This document shows, in pieces, positions 32,057 to 40,340 of a stretch of DNA of 64,000 nt. The position numbers were made by a program, and so were the translations under genes. Every line of letters starts with the position of its first letter. Within the stretch, counting starts at the first letter, position 1. The notes under the pieces were generated by a model, which saw only the letters and a list, made by a program, of their open reading frames with translations, was not told the origin of the DNA and searched no databases. Source of the stretch: RI-153 sp963721725 (GTDB lineage Bacteria; Chloroflexota; Anaerolineae; Caldilineales; Caldilineaceae); NCBI GenBank assembly GCA_963721725.1, contig CAVRLX010000009.1, positions 186,001 through 250,000 on the forward strand, read 5' to 3'.

Positions 32057-34588
32057 TTATCCCCGCCTTTGATAAATGCGCACTGTGCCCTGTTCAAAGA
32101 CAAGGTCCATCACTTCGGCCAGGCGCGCTTCTGCCGCCGGGGAGAGGCCGTACTGTTCGCGCTCGACTGGCCCCACGTAAACATAGTCAATGTCGGCCTC
32201 TTGTAGGGCAGTTTGGATGGCGGCGGGTGTGCCATTGCGATAGATAGTCTCAATGAGTTCGGGACGCCCTGCGGCCATTTCGCCATAGGCGGGACCGCGC
32301 CACTGTGACTCGTGCCCGTCCCAGCCCAGCAGCGTAGCGCGCCCTGTGGCGGCGTTGACCCGGTTGTCGCTGGCCCAATAGCTGCGTCCTTTGGACTGCA
32401 AGACAAGATCGGTGGGGGCTGTGTTGCGGCGAATCCAGCCAATGGCGGCCTCTTCATCGGGGCCAACATAGGCCAGCCCGTTGAGCGTGGGATTCGGTGT
32501 GCCAAAGCCTTTGATCTTGGCATAGCTGCCTGCCACAGGATAGATCAGCCCGCCCAGAATCAACAAAAGTGCAAGCACAGCGGGAACGATCTGCCAGCGG
32601 ATCTGGCGAATTGACAATGCCTGCACAATGGCATAACTGCCGCCAATGCCCAGAAGCAGCCAGCCCTGATAATAAAATTTGAAGACGGTATTCATGCGCG
32701 TGCCGAAGTTGTCGCGCAGATAGACGAACTCTGGCGCAAAGATCAGCAGCGCGCCCAGCCAGGCCAGCATGAGCGCGAAGGTGGTACGCGCATCCCCACT
32801 GTGGGGAGCGCGCCAGCGTTGCCAGAGCAGCGCGCCGAGAAGGGCAACAAATCCACCGGCCAGCAACAAGGTCCACACGCGCTCACTCCAGCGCCCCCAG
32901 ACGGCGTCGGCATAGCTTGGCATTGTCGGCGGCAGGGCCATGCGGGTCAGTAAAGATTGTCCGGTTTCGCTGCCCTGGGCCAGGGTAAACGCGCCAAGAA
33001 GGAAAAGCAACGGCAGTCCCCAGGCCAATGCCAGCGCACTCCCCACCACGCGCACGCTGGGCGCATCTTCGCCCCAAGCCAGCCCGATGAGGGCCAGCAG
33101 TGCCAAGAGAAAATGACCGAACATGAGCAGAAATTGGGGCAGGCGGGTGGGGTTAAAAAAGTTGGGCACAATGCCACCGGCCTGACTTTGGGCGGTGAGA
33201 AAGTAGGGAAAATAGACGGCAACCGTACCGATGACAAGGAGCAGCGCCAGCCCCCCACCGCTCCACAGCCCCGTGCGCCAATCGGCCCGCGCCGTGATCA
33301 CAAAGAGGGCGACAAGGGCAAGCAGCGCCCAGACGGGTGGGAAATCCCAGGTGTTGATGGCAACCAGCGCGCCAGTGCAGATCACCAATAGGACGATGCC
33401 CACGCCGCCGCCTGGCACAATCGCCCACAGATGATGACGGACGCTGGCAAATCCGGCGGGCGGCGCACTCGCCAAAGCGAGTGCATTTTCGCGCCCCCTA
33501 AAAATGCTCAGCGCGAAGGCCACAATCAAGAGCACAAAGGGCATTGCCAACACATGGGGGTGGTTATCGCCCAACACATAGCTGAACATGGGGAACTCGT
33601 CGATGACCTCAATGTGGTTGCCCATGAGATCCGTATCGCCGATCACACGGCTGGCCCGCCACCACCAACTCCAGCCGGCGTCGATGAACCATTGGCGCGA
33701 GACCGTGGCGTTGATGGGAAAGTTGGGAACTTGCCCCCACGTTGCCAGCCCGCCCAGATTGACGCCCTGGGCATAGAGCCACTCGATGATCACATGCGGG
33801 TTGCCGGTGAGGGCGACGGCGAGCACGGTGAGCAGTCCGTTCGCAACAGCGGACAGGGTGACAAGGGGAGAGGGTGACAAGGGGACTGCTTCTCCCTCGC
33901 TCTGCGTCTTTGCCTCTTTGCGCCTTTGCGTTGAAAAAAGATTGTATCCCACACCAAAGCTGCCCAGGACAAGCAGTCCAAACCAGCAGGCTTGCCCCAA
34001 GTTATAGGCGATCTCCGGCGGCTGGGCGGCGAGGCGGGCCACAGTGATCAGCAGCCAATAGCCAAAATAGTAATAACTAATCGCATAGTCGGCCAGCCAC
34101 GGATCGCGTGGGGGAAAGGTTGGACTGGTCCAGATGCCGGACATGAACATGAGATCCATGGGCTGTTCGGTGTGGCTGATGGCCGGATCATGGGCGCGTA
34201 CCCAGGTCCACGCCGCGAAGGCGACGAGGAAAAGAATCTCGACAAGAAAGATATAGCGCCAGGCAGGGAGAGGTGATTGGCGGTTTGCGATTGGCGATTG
34301 GCGATTGGTGAAGCGAGTGCGCAGCATAGGCCAGCCGATGGCGATGCTGAGAGCAGCGAACAGGATCAGTGAGAGCCAGGCCCCGCCGCTTTCGTTGCGC
34401 AGCAGTCCATAGGCTGTCCCAATCCAAAGAATGAAGCCCACCAGCAGAATGCCCAGGCTTTTGGCAAAGGCATAGCCACGATCCGGCAAAGCAGGGAAGA
34501 GGCGGAGAGTCAGTGGCAGCGCAGCCAGAGCGATCAGTTGTACAACGCCATACCAGGCGAGAAAATCTATGAGAATGTCTATGGTCAT
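32057..34588 (-). CDS. DUF2298 (Chlor_Arch_YYY) polytopic membrane protein
   Basis: It has 843 residues and is intact. The family signature is visible as SPTFPPRDPWLADY followed by YYYFGYWLL, and later EVIDEFPMFSYVLGDNHPH. About 15 membrane segments precede a short soluble C-terminus (DADIDYVYVGPVEREQYG). The family is predicted to consist of GT-C glycosyltransferases, but no member's reaction is established to my knowledge. Two low-complexity inserts (TNRQSPIANRQSPLP, and STQRRKEAKTQSEGEA with the residues after it) sit in loops and look like repeat DNA taken into the reading frame. It lies between a GT and a NUDIX gene, all on the minus strand. Confidence 0.85.
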   Translation of the reverse strand: MTIDILIDFLAWYGVVQLIALAALPLTLRLFPALPDRGYAFAKSLGILLVGFILWIGTAYGLLRNESGGAWLSLILFAALSIAIGWPMLRTRFTNRQSPIANRQSPLPAWRYIFLVEILFLVAFAAWTWVRAHDPAISHTEQPMDLMFMSGIWTSPTFPPRDPWLADYAISYYYFGYWLLITVARLAAQPPEIAYNLGQACWFGLLVLGSFGVGYNLFSTQRRKEAKTQSEGEAVPLSPSPLVTLSAVANGLLTVLAVALTGNPHVIIEWLYAQGVNLGGLATWGQVPNFPINATVSRQWFIDAGWSWWWRASRVIGDTDLMGNHIEVIDEFPMFSYVLGDNHPHVLAMPFVLLIVAFALSIFRGRENALALASAPPAGFASVRHHLWAIVPGGGVGIVLLVICTGALVAINTWDFPPVWALLALVALFVITARADWRTGLWSGGGLALLLVIGTVAVYFPYFLTAQSQAGGIVPNFFNPTRLPQFLLMFGHFLLALLALIGLAWGEDAPSVRVVGSALALAWGLPLLFLLGAFTLAQGSETGQSLLTRMALPPTMPSYADAVWGRWSERVWTLLLAGGFVALLGALLWQRWRAPHSGDARTTFALMLAWLGALLIFAPEFVYLRDNFGTRMNTVFKFYYQGWLLLGIGGSYAIVQALSIRQIRWQIVPAVLALLLILGGLIYPVAGSYAKIKGFGTPNPTLNGLAYVGPDEEAAIGWIRRNTAPTDLVLQSKGRSYWASDNRVNAATGRATLLGWDGHESQWRGPAYGEMAAGRPELIETIYRNGTPAAIQTALQEADIDYVYVGPVEREQYGLSPAAEARLAEVMDLVFEQGTVRIYQRRG
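33848..33944. repeat. Low-complexity repeat inside the DUF2298 gene
   Basis: Plus-strand tracts such as ggtgacaaggggagagg and ctttgcctctttgcgccttt are tandem-like and unlike the surrounding codons. They are in frame. A closely similar tract (cttctgcctctctgcgcctc) occurs in the 1672-residue gene near 38960. Confidence 0.65.
34276..34309. repeat. Short tandem repeat inside the DUF2298 gene
   Basis: Near-perfect repeats of gcgattg/gcgattggc encode NRQSPIANRQSP in a loop after the third or fourth membrane segment. Confidence 0.65.
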
Positions 34589-34679
34589 TTGAATGCAATG
34601 GCTTCGAGTGAGCGGAATGGCAACGAATAGGACAAATTGAATAGATCTTTAGAAATCTCATTTTATCACGAGACGGCTT

Positions 34680-35204
34680 TTACACTGTAGGCTCTTCGCT
34701 GAGTGGGCGCTTTTCCACCGTAGGCAATGGTACCACGGTGGACGTTACACGGGTCGCCCGCTGGATCGCCTCCCGGTGATCCTCATGAAGGCCAGCGGGC
34801 AGGGCATCGGCAGCAAAAAAGCGAGCGTCGGTGATTTCGTTTGCTTCCAGTACCATTTCGCCGCCGATCAGGTGGCCCAACAGAATAAACTCCAGACTCA
34901 GTGGTGTACTTTTTTGCAGCAAAATGCCTTCAACGTGAACTTCCAACTGCGTCTCTTCGCGCACCTCGCGCCGCCACGCCTCGTCAATGCACTCGTTGCG
35001 TTCGATCCAGCCGCCGGGCAATCCCCAGGGATGACGCGGGTGAAAACGATGATTGAGCAGCAGTACCTCGCGCTGGTCGTTCAAAATTACGCCGCTGACG
35101 CCCACCACCATTTTGGGGTTGAGCAGCCAGAGCAAGCGCCATTGCACCTCCTCCGGGATCAACCGCCAGAGGGCCGCCAGAATACGATAGAGAATGAGGA
35201 TCAC
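34680..35204 (-). CDS. NUDIX hydrolase
   Basis: It has 174 residues. The Nudix box is GGWIERNE then CIDEAWRREVREETQLEV, matching Gx5Ex7REUxEExGU except that Gln replaces the last Gly. An N-terminal hydrophobic stretch (LYRILAALWRLIPEEVQWRLLWLL) may be an amphipathic or membrane-associated helix. The start overlaps the stop of the 1672-residue membrane gene by four bases (ATGA), so translation is coupled. Its place in a glycan-assembly operon suggests a sugar-nucleotide or polyprenyl-diphosphate substrate, but that is inference. Confidence 0.87.
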   Translation of the reverse strand: MILILYRILAALWRLIPEEVQWRLLWLLNPKMVVGVSGVILNDQREVLLLNHRFHPRHPWGLPGGWIERNECIDEAWRREVREETQLEVHVEGILLQKSTPLSLEFILLGHLIGGEMVLEANEITDARFFAADALPAGLHEDHREAIQRATRVTSTVVPLPTVEKRPLSEEPTV

Positions 35205-38200
35205 ACACCTGGTACCGGATAAAATTGACCATCCGAGGTCTGCATTACCCGCCCTGGCACAGCATAGAGAATCGCCCGGTCGTTTTGATAGAGTGGGATA
35301 AGGTCACCATCAGCAGCCATGCGCGCCAGGGTTTCCACGGCCACGGGGTGCAGGTAACGTTCCAACTGGCCCACGTAGATCAGGTCGATCTCCAGGCTTT
35401 CCATGAGTTGGCGCGAGCGGATCGGATCCGATGCGTTCCAAAATTCGTTCATGACACCGCTGCGCGCTCCCACCTGTTCGCCATAGCGCTGTTCGCCCTC
35501 ATGTTTGCCGCTCAAGCCGCTTAGCCCAGTCATGCTGGCAATGCGCGTGCCGCCCGCCCGGTAATAGTCGGTCTCCGAAGATTCGGCAATCACAAAGTTG
35601 CCGTGCATGTGCGCTTGAATCCAGTCGATTGCCTGCCAATCATAGGTTAACTCAATGGCGTTGCTGCCGTCGGGCCAGGAATAGACGCCCTGACGCATAA
35701 AGTCCAGCGCATCCAGCGTGCCGATCTCTGGTCGCCAACCAGGGAAGCGCTGATCCACACGGGCAGGTGTTCCCCACAGCGGATAGGCCAGGGTGGCGAT
35801 AAAGAGCAGCGAGGCGACGGTGAGCCAGAGCGGGCGGAGCGATGGATACTGGATATTGGATATTGGGTATTGGGTATTCCTGTCGTTGGTCGTCTGCGGT
35901 CTGCGGTCTGCCAAGATCCGCGCCACCGCCACCGCCGCTGCCGTTCCCCACAGCACCCAGACCTGGATGAAGAACTTGAACAGGGTGTTCATGCGATAAT
36001 AGTCGCCGCCGCCCAAAAAATCGCGCAGGTAGATGATCTGCGTGCCCGCCAGCAGGGCAAAGCCCGTGGTTGCCAACACGGCGATAAAAAGACTGCCAGC
36101 ATCGGCGGATCGTCCGCGCCGCCAGAGCAACAAAAAGGCCAACCCCAAGAGCGGCAGACAGATCGCCAGGATTGTCCAGCCGCGCCAGGCCAGCCAGACG
36201 CCCACGACGATGAGGAGCGGCAACATCCACTGCCCCAAGAGATAGCCAATGGTGGCGCGTTTGACCAAAAGGTGATGAAGGCGCAGAAAACGGGGCATCT
36301 GGGCGGGTTGCCCCCCCACGAACTGAAGCCAGCGCTCCAACCCTCCAGGGCGGGCATCGGCGGGGCGGGCGCGGTGCCTCAGCGCGAACCCAAGCCAGCC
36401 TACGAGTACGACAAAGAAGAATCCCCAAATCAACAGCCACTGGCCCAGTTTGTCTGGGGCGCGCACAAGCCCCACGCCGCTGGCCCCGATGTTTTCGTAA
36501 TTGCTGAAAAAGGGCCAAAAGAGCAAAAAGGCCCCGGCGATATAGAGGACGGCAACCCCCGCCAGCAGTGGCAGATCCAGCCGGTTGTGTCCCCGAAAGA
36601 GAGTTACGGCCAGGGTAAGTACGCCCAGGGCATAGAAGGTGGGCAATTCCCACAGGTTGATGCTGGCTAATGTTCCCAACAACAGGGCAAACACACCCAA
36701 CAGCAGCAGGCCATAGCGCCATGCCCGCCGCCAATCCAGGTGGAAATTGAGCAGCAACGTGAGCACCAATCCCAGAAATAGCACCGAAAAGGGAATGCCG
36801 ATCATGTGCGGGTGCAGATCGGCAAAGGTGAAGCTCCAATAGGGGAATTCGTTGATGGTGGCCTGAATCTCCGCGCCGATCACCCGGCTGGGCGTCCAGA
36901 AATCGTAGGGGGGCAGCGAAACGTCGTTGCGGATCACAAACCAGAGGCCGCTGATAGCCTGGACAAGCGTGGTGACACCGGGGATGGCGCTCTCGAAACT
37001 GCTCTGGTTGAAGGCGATGAGTTTGCGCGCAATCTGGGCAAAGCCGTCGAGGTTGCCCAGGATTGCCACAAAGAGCGGAGCCAGCAGCGCCCAGCCAATG
37101 CCCTGCGGCCAGGGTGGCATCTCGCTGATCTCGGCCACTGTTGGTGCAGGCGTTTCGGACATCTCTATAACACGCGGCTGTGCAGCCGCGTGTTCGATCT
37201 CAACAGCGGCAGTTCGTGCTTCGTATGGGTAGTCATTGGTGGGCGCTGATTCACCCCAAGTGCGGTAATCGGAGAAATCCCAGGCGGAGTCCATAACCAG
37301 GGTCGGCTCGGCCACGGCTTCGGTTAGAGGCTGCGCTCTCCATTCCAAGAGAGGCGAGCGATCTTCCACCAACCGAGTGCGATCCAGCGTAACCCTTTCC
37401 GCACGGCGACGCGCCAAAGGAATGACTGCTGAATAGGCCACGCCAAAGGCATTGACCACGGTTAGCGCAAAGAGCGTCGGGATGGCAAGGTTAAAGGCGA
37501 CCTCGGCATAGATGCCGGTGAGTTTGATCACGTAGGCGACGAGATAGATGCCAAAATAGTAGTAGTTAATGTAGCCGCCGGCAAAGTGCGGGTCCACAGG
37601 CGGGAAGGTGGGGCTGCGCAGGATGCCATTGAGAAAGGCATATTCCATGAACTTTTCGCCGCCAAACCAGGGCTGCCAGAGGTCGGGATTATAGAGGCGG
37701 ATGCCCACGAAAAGCAGATAGGCGGCGGCGAAGATCAACTCGCCCACCAGCAACAGCGGCCCCATGCGGCGCAAGAACGCGCCGATCTCGCGCCATTGCC
37801 AGATCAGCGCCAGCAGCCCGGCCACACCCACCAGCGCGGCGGCCAGCCAACTGTTGATCACCGTGTTGTGGGCCAGGCCGAAGCTGGCAAAGAGCCAGAG
37901 CAGCCAGCCAGCCAACAGCCAGCCCAGCGCCCGGCTGAGCAGATAGCCCCGATCGCGCAGGGGGCGGAAGATAGCAAAGGCAATCGGCCAGGCCAGCCAG
38001 CCCAACAGCGAGATCACCAACCACCACCACGCCACCGCCAGCGGGCCGCTTTCGCTGGCGGTGCGGTTCCAGCGGAAGTCGTCCACCACTGGCAATTCGG
38101 CCAGCGGGCGATCCAGCAGCAGCGCGCCGGGATCAGCGGGCGGCGGCGGGGGCGCGGCGGGGAGTTCCTCGCCGCGCAGCAGGGCGATGATGCGGTTGAG

Positions 38201-40219
38201 CAGTCCCTGATTTTGCGTTTCGGGGCGGCTGCCCAGGCCCAGCGCGTTGAGCAGCGGATCGAGCGGGGAATCTTCGCCGCGATAATAGGCTTCGGCGCTC
38301 TCCCACGTTCCGCCCAGAAGTTGATCAAATTCAGCGTCACTCAGTTGGCGTGTCTTCTTGAAAATCGTTACCTGCGGATGATCGTAGAGGCTCCAGCTTT
38401 CGTCTGCGCTGGCGTCGGGAAATTCCAGCCCGAAAAGCTGCGGATAGGTGGTGTAATCCCAGACTTTTTCAAAGCCCAGGTCGCCGTTGAACATCATGCG
38501 GTAATATTCGGTGGTCATGGGATAGCGTTTGGGCAATTCGTCCACGCTGCCATAGATGCGCTTGGAGGAATAGGCCACGTAGTCGGCCTCGCGCAATTTG
38601 GCCTTGAGGATCTCGTATTTTTGCGCGCTATCCTCTTCGTAGGGTCCCCGATCAATGCGGCGGATCTGGCTGTTGGCGCTGTTGACCTCGCCCAGATCTG
38701 GCACGCCCCAGGGCATACAATCGTCCCACTGCTCACACAGCACGACAGAGCCGGGCGGCACATTTTCGGCCATCCACACCGCCGTGGTCTCCCACGGGTG
38801 CGGTTGAGTATAGACGCCGTTGACATAGGCCAGTGACCAGAAAAGGCTCCCCGCCAGGCCGATGGCGGCAAGGAGGGCGGCGAGTGCGATTTGAACAGTG
38901 CGACGTGCGAAGTGCGAAGTGGCAGGCGCGTCGTTCTCTCTTTCCTTCTGCGCTTCTGCCTCTCTGCGCCTCTGCGTTGAAATTGTCCAGATCAGCCCGG
39001 CGGCGAAGAGGACGACAAAGGGCAGCACCGGACTCATGTAGCGGTTGAACTTGGCGAGGAAGGCGCCGGTGAGGCCGAAATAGGGCACGACCCAGGCCCA
39101 GACGATCCATTCGCCGGGGCGGGCGCGCCCGATGAAGAATTTCACGGCTGCCCACAGCGTGCCCAGCACGGCGAGGATGCCCAGCGGCCACCATAATCCC
39201 CAGGCCACTTGCTGTTCGATGAAATAGAGATAGGGGGTGGTGTTGCGGTATTGGCGGGTGAAGGGAAAATCGGCGATGCCGCGCACCATGGCGCCCTGTT
39301 CCACCAACGTGGCGCGCACGAAACTTTCCCAATCGAGAATGGCGTAGGGGCTGGTGAGGGCGAAGGTGACGGCGGCGAGGATCAGGGCCAGCGGCGCGCC
39401 CAGAAGCACGCGTAGCGCAACACGGCCATTAACCTCGGCATTCCCGCGCGCTTGCCAGAGCACCAGCGCGGCGGCCACCACGGGCACGGCTAAAATAGGC
39501 AGCGCGCTAAACTTTGACGAAATCGCCAGCCCCGCCCCCACGCCGGTGATGATCACAGCCCGCCACGACCGGTCTTGGACCATGATTACGCCGCCGAGCA
39601 CAGCCAACACGGTAAAGGTGGTGCTGGCCGGGTCCATGGCGAAGAAGTGGCTTAATTGAATGGCCTGGGCCGTGAAGGCATAAAAGGCTGCGGCCAACAG
39701 CCCAGCGCCGCGCCCATAGACGCGCCGCCCCAGGAAGAAGAGCAGCAAGATCGTGAGCGTATCCAGCAGGGCCATGACCAGCCGCCCAGCCACGGCCACG
39801 CCGCCACAGGCCGTGTTGGCTGTTTCCATTTGGGTAAGTGTGCGCGCCGAGATGGGCAACACTTTGGCAACAGGGGCCAGCGTGTGCAGAACTTCGCCGG
39901 TTGCCACGCCCAAATAGAGCGGGAAATGGCCGTAGGTGAAACTGCGCCGTTCGCCCATTTCGCGGTTCCACAGCGGATTAAGCGGGCTACGCTGCGGATC
40001 TTTGAATTCTTCCCAACTGCTGGGCAGGCCAATGCTGGGCGCATAGCCGCAGGTGGTGCTACGCTCGTCGGGGTGGGTATTCATGCCCACATCCCAGCGC
40101 AAATTCCAGGTGCGCAGCGTCAGCCCGGCCAGCAGTATCAGGCCGAGCAGGGTATAGGTCCAGAGGGCAGGGCGTGTTGTTGACCGTGTTGTTGACCGTG
40201 TTGTCGTCATAGTTACCAT
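35201..40219 (-). CDS. Giant GT39-DUF2298 fusion membrane protein
   Basis: It has 1672 residues and is intact. The N-terminal half (1 to about 690) is a GT39-type transferase with the acidic motif GMNTHPDERST (Asp-Glu at 51-52) and a soluble tail (SVDELPKRYPMTTEYYRMMF). A Pro-rich linker (PAAPPPPPADPGALLL) leads to a complete DUF2298 unit with SPTFPPVDPHFAGGYI, NYYYFGIYLV and INEFPYWSFTFADLHPH. It ends in a soluble segment (LIYVGQLERYLHP) like the end of the neighbouring DUF2298 protein. The N-terminus contains a TTRS tandem repeat. Low-complexity in-frame inserts occur near 35845-35912 and 38897-38985. The fusion suggests the two activities act on one lipid-linked glycan. Confidence 0.85.
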   Translation of the reverse strand: MVTMTTTRSTTRSTTRPALWTYTLLGLILLAGLTLRTWNLRWDVGMNTHPDERSTTCGYAPSIGLPSSWEEFKDPQRSPLNPLWNREMGERRSFTYGHFPLYLGVATGEVLHTLAPVAKVLPISARTLTQMETANTACGGVAVAGRLVMALLDTLTILLLFFLGRRVYGRGAGLLAAAFYAFTAQAIQLSHFFAMDPASTTFTVLAVLGGVIMVQDRSWRAVIITGVGAGLAISSKFSALPILAVPVVAAALVLWQARGNAEVNGRVALRVLLGAPLALILAAVTFALTSPYAILDWESFVRATLVEQGAMVRGIADFPFTRQYRNTTPYLYFIEQQVAWGLWWPLGILAVLGTLWAAVKFFIGRARPGEWIVWAWVVPYFGLTGAFLAKFNRYMSPVLPFVVLFAAGLIWTISTQRRREAEAQKERENDAPATSHFARRTVQIALAALLAAIGLAGSLFWSLAYVNGVYTQPHPWETTAVWMAENVPPGSVVLCEQWDDCMPWGVPDLGEVNSANSQIRRIDRGPYEEDSAQKYEILKAKLREADYVAYSSKRIYGSVDELPKRYPMTTEYYRMMFNGDLGFEKVWDYTTYPQLFGLEFPDASADESWSLYDHPQVTIFKKTRQLSDAEFDQLLGGTWESAEAYYRGEDSPLDPLLNALGLGSRPETQNQGLLNRIIALLRGEELPAAPPPPPADPGALLLDRPLAELPVVDDFRWNRTASESGPLAVAWWWLVISLLGWLAWPIAFAIFRPLRDRGYLLSRALGWLLAGWLLWLFASFGLAHNTVINSWLAAALVGVAGLLALIWQWREIGAFLRRMGPLLLVGELIFAAAYLLFVGIRLYNPDLWQPWFGGEKFMEYAFLNGILRSPTFPPVDPHFAGGYINYYYFGIYLVAYVIKLTGIYAEVAFNLAIPTLFALTVVNAFGVAYSAVIPLARRRAERVTLDRTRLVEDRSPLLEWRAQPLTEAVAEPTLVMDSAWDFSDYRTWGESAPTNDYPYEARTAAVEIEHAAAQPRVIEMSETPAPTVAEISEMPPWPQGIGWALLAPLFVAILGNLDGFAQIARKLIAFNQSSFESAIPGVTTLVQAISGLWFVIRNDVSLPPYDFWTPSRVIGAEIQATINEFPYWSFTFADLHPHMIGIPFSVLFLGLVLTLLLNFHLDWRRAWRYGLLLLGVFALLLGTLASINLWELPTFYALGVLTLAVTLFRGHNRLDLPLLAGVAVLYIAGAFLLFWPFFSNYENIGASGVGLVRAPDKLGQWLLIWGFFFVVLVGWLGFALRHRARPADARPGGLERWLQFVGGQPAQMPRFLRLHHLLVKRATIGYLLGQWMLPLLIVVGVWLAWRGWTILAICLPLLGLAFLLLWRRGRSADAGSLFIAVLATTGFALLAGTQIIYLRDFLGGGDYYRMNTLFKFFIQVWVLWGTAAAVAVARILADRRPQTTNDRNTQYPISNIQYPSLRPLWLTVASLLFIATLAYPLWGTPARVDQRFPGWRPEIGTLDALDFMRQGVYSWPDGSNAIELTYDWQAIDWIQAHMHGNFVIAESSETDYYRAGGTRIASMTGLSGLSGKHEGEQRYGEQVGARSGVMNEFWNASDPIRSRQLMESLEIDLIYVGQLERYLHPVAVETLARMAADGDLIPLYQNDRAILYAVPGRVMQTSDGQFYPVPGV
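35845..35912. repeat. Low-complexity insert in the 1672-residue gene (NTQYPISNIQYP)
   Basis: Plus-strand tracts ggatattggatattgggtat and gtctgcggtctgcggtctgc are tandem repeats read in frame as RRPQTTNDRNTQYPISNIQY. They resemble intergenic simple repeats rather than membrane-protein codons. Confidence 0.65.
38897..38985. repeat. Low-complexity insert in the 1672-residue gene (STQRRREAEAQKE)
   Basis: The tract gtgcgaagtgcgaagtggc is followed by ctgcgcttctgcctctctgc. It encodes STQRRREAEAQKERENDAP, nearly the same peptide as STQRRKEAKTQSE in the other DUF2298 gene, but at an unrelated site. Confidence 0.7.
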
Positions 40220-40248
40220 TGATAGAGGGAAATGACGAAAGACACTGG

Positions 40249-40297
40249 ACGAACGACGAACGTATAGCCCATTTAGGTATATACGTTCGTCGTTCGT
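40249..40297. terminator. Inverted repeat between the G5/3D gene and the giant membrane gene
   Basis: Arms acgaacgacgaacgtata and tatacgttcgtcgttcgt are perfect 18-mers around about 13 bases, with a further cgttcgt repeat. The element lies after the G5/3D stop on the minus strand. It may terminate that transcript or be a simple-sequence palindrome. Confidence 0.6.
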
Positions 40298-40340
40298 CGT
40301 TCGTCTACCGTCAAATTCTGAAAATCATCATCCACTGAGT

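Noticed and set aside
37586..38836. Plus-strand open frame of 416 codons opposite the giant GT39-DUF2298 gene
   Set aside because: It is rich in Gln/His/Gly from antisense Leu/Trp/Ala codons, has no ribosome site and no recognisable domain, and the minus strand is clearly coding.
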